From NCBI GenBank assembly GCA_013399695.1, contig VXAU01002497.1, positions 557,501-621,500 on the forward strand: a stretch of DNA of 64,000 bases, in the 5' to 3' direction. The translations under genes and the position numbers were made by a program. Source of the stretch: Formicarius rufipectus. Lineage: Eukaryota; Chordata; Aves; Passeriformes; Formicariidae. Each line of letters starts with the position of its first letter. Positions within the stretch are counted from its first letter, which is position 1. The notes beneath the pieces were generated by a model. It worked only from the letters and a program-made list of their open reading frames with translations. It was not told the DNA's origin and did no database searches. Below are positions 62,881 through 64,000 of the stretch, piece by piece.

Positions 62881-64000
62881 TGTGTGTCTTTGTGTTAGTC
62901 CACATTGAATTACATAAGTCAATATTTGGCTTTATACCATGTTCCTGCTCATGCAGATGATTATTTCCCTTCTGTCTGGCATTGCCTACCCCTTAGTTGA
63001 GAATGAATGGTTTAGAAAATGCCACTCTTCTGTTTATCCTTTCTAAGAAATTTTAGTTCAAGAAAGAATAAGCCAAGTAAACAAAACTGTCATGATGGAA
63101 TGGAGCACTGAAGTCTGTGTAGTCCAGGAACAGCTTGATTACAAAAGGCCTGTCTGGAAACTCAGCTAAACCTTGGGAAAGTGCATTGAGAGTATCTCAG
63201 AGCTGATAAGACTCAATCCAGTCTGCAGATAACTGCTGCTACAGTGACTCCAAGTTGCTTGCAGTTGACAAGTTTTGTGGGTTTCTGTGTTCTCCCTAGC
63301 CCAGATGGAGTCTCACCTTATCAATCCCTTTGTTTCTTCTGTCTCATGTTCATTAAATATGGACTAACCTTGCATTCCTGAATTCCCTCATAATGAGTAT
63401 ATTGTATTCTCTTAATTGCAATATCTCCTCCCATCCTTTAGCATCAAACCAGCCTCTGAGATTAATATTTACTCGCTAAACCTATATATTTTATCATCTT
63501 GCTTCAACCTTTTGTTGCTTTCATCTCTGCTTCCCCCCCAAAATGGAGATTGTGAAACTGACAGCTACAACAGTCTGTTTCCTAATAAAAAATTTGGATA
63601 CTAAGCAGGCTGCTTGTTCAATTTCCTCTGTCTCTTGGACACAGGTTATTTGAAGGCTGTGGTACAGTAAAACACAGCTTAAAAAAAGCTTTGATCCCTG
63701 TTGGTGTTCCACAGTCAAGTAGTTCAACCAGCAAAACTGCCATTTGGTACTCTGTATTGACCATTTAATGAAATTAATCTTACGTTTAAGGAAAAAAAAT
63801 GTCTTTGTATTTTGGTTTCTTTATTTTAATTAATTTAACCACTTCAGGGAAAAAAAAAACAAAAAAAAGTGATACATATTAAGTGTTAGCAAAACACCAC
63901 ACTTTTTTTTTTTTATGGATGTGAATTGGACTAGAAAGATGTTGAGCCTCCCATGCATGATTTTAGTGTTTGTTGTTTTTGTTGTTGTTGTTGGTTTTTT
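62881..64000. other. AT-rich unique non-coding DNA
   Basis: No gene recognised. Homopolymer A runs occur near 63850-63869 and a poly(T) run near 63903-63914. The window ends in a (GTT)n stretch (about 63968-63996) that is cut by the window border. Confidence 0.5.

Overview
This window is non-coding vertebrate DNA, almost certainly from a bird and most likely a songbird. The host call rests on the repeats. There are several CR1 LINE fragments, including degenerate ORF1/ORF2 remains and typical CR1 3' ends, and a set of solo LTRs of avian endogenous-retrovirus types (ERVL-like and class II/ERVK-like). The background is AT-rich, with homopolymers, (AAAC)n/(GTTT)n tracts and one long (TTTC)n microsatellite. 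Two assembly gaps are present, at 15980-16098 and 47192-47585.

No protein-coding gene, tRNA, rRNA or CRISPR-like array could be supported. The longest gap-free open frames are about 120-146 codons, close to chance for 64 kb, and none shows a recognisable domain. The window is probably a gene desert or part of a very large intron.

Layout: 1-4454 unique AT-rich DNA; 4455-4790 two abutting antisense CR1 ends; 6239-6390 an A/C-rich simple repeat; 9061-9480 an unexplained less AT-rich block; 10546-11022 an antisense solo LTR; 15980-16098 a poly(A)-flanked gap followed by a T/G-rich tract; 17397-18034 an antisense LTR with a strong hairpin; 18597-19173 a scrambled ERVL-type LTR; 26083-26350 an antisense CR1; 29701-30034 a short class II-like solo LTR; 34710-35393 an ERVL-like solo LTR with a perfect 5-bp target duplication; 40262-40446 a CR1 3' end; 47192-48045 a gap plus GC-rich block; 49302-49794 a sense-strand LTR; 51290-54165 an old CR1 carrying ORF1 and ORF2 remnants, split by a younger CR1; 58611-58698 (TTTC)n; 62763-62880 a CR1 end. 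The rest is unique-looking AT-rich sequence.

The best second-look items are the CR1-in-CR1 nest, where the split halves can be read across the insertion, and the LTR whose two parts lie head to head in opposite orientations. Family names come from remembered consensus features, not from a database search.
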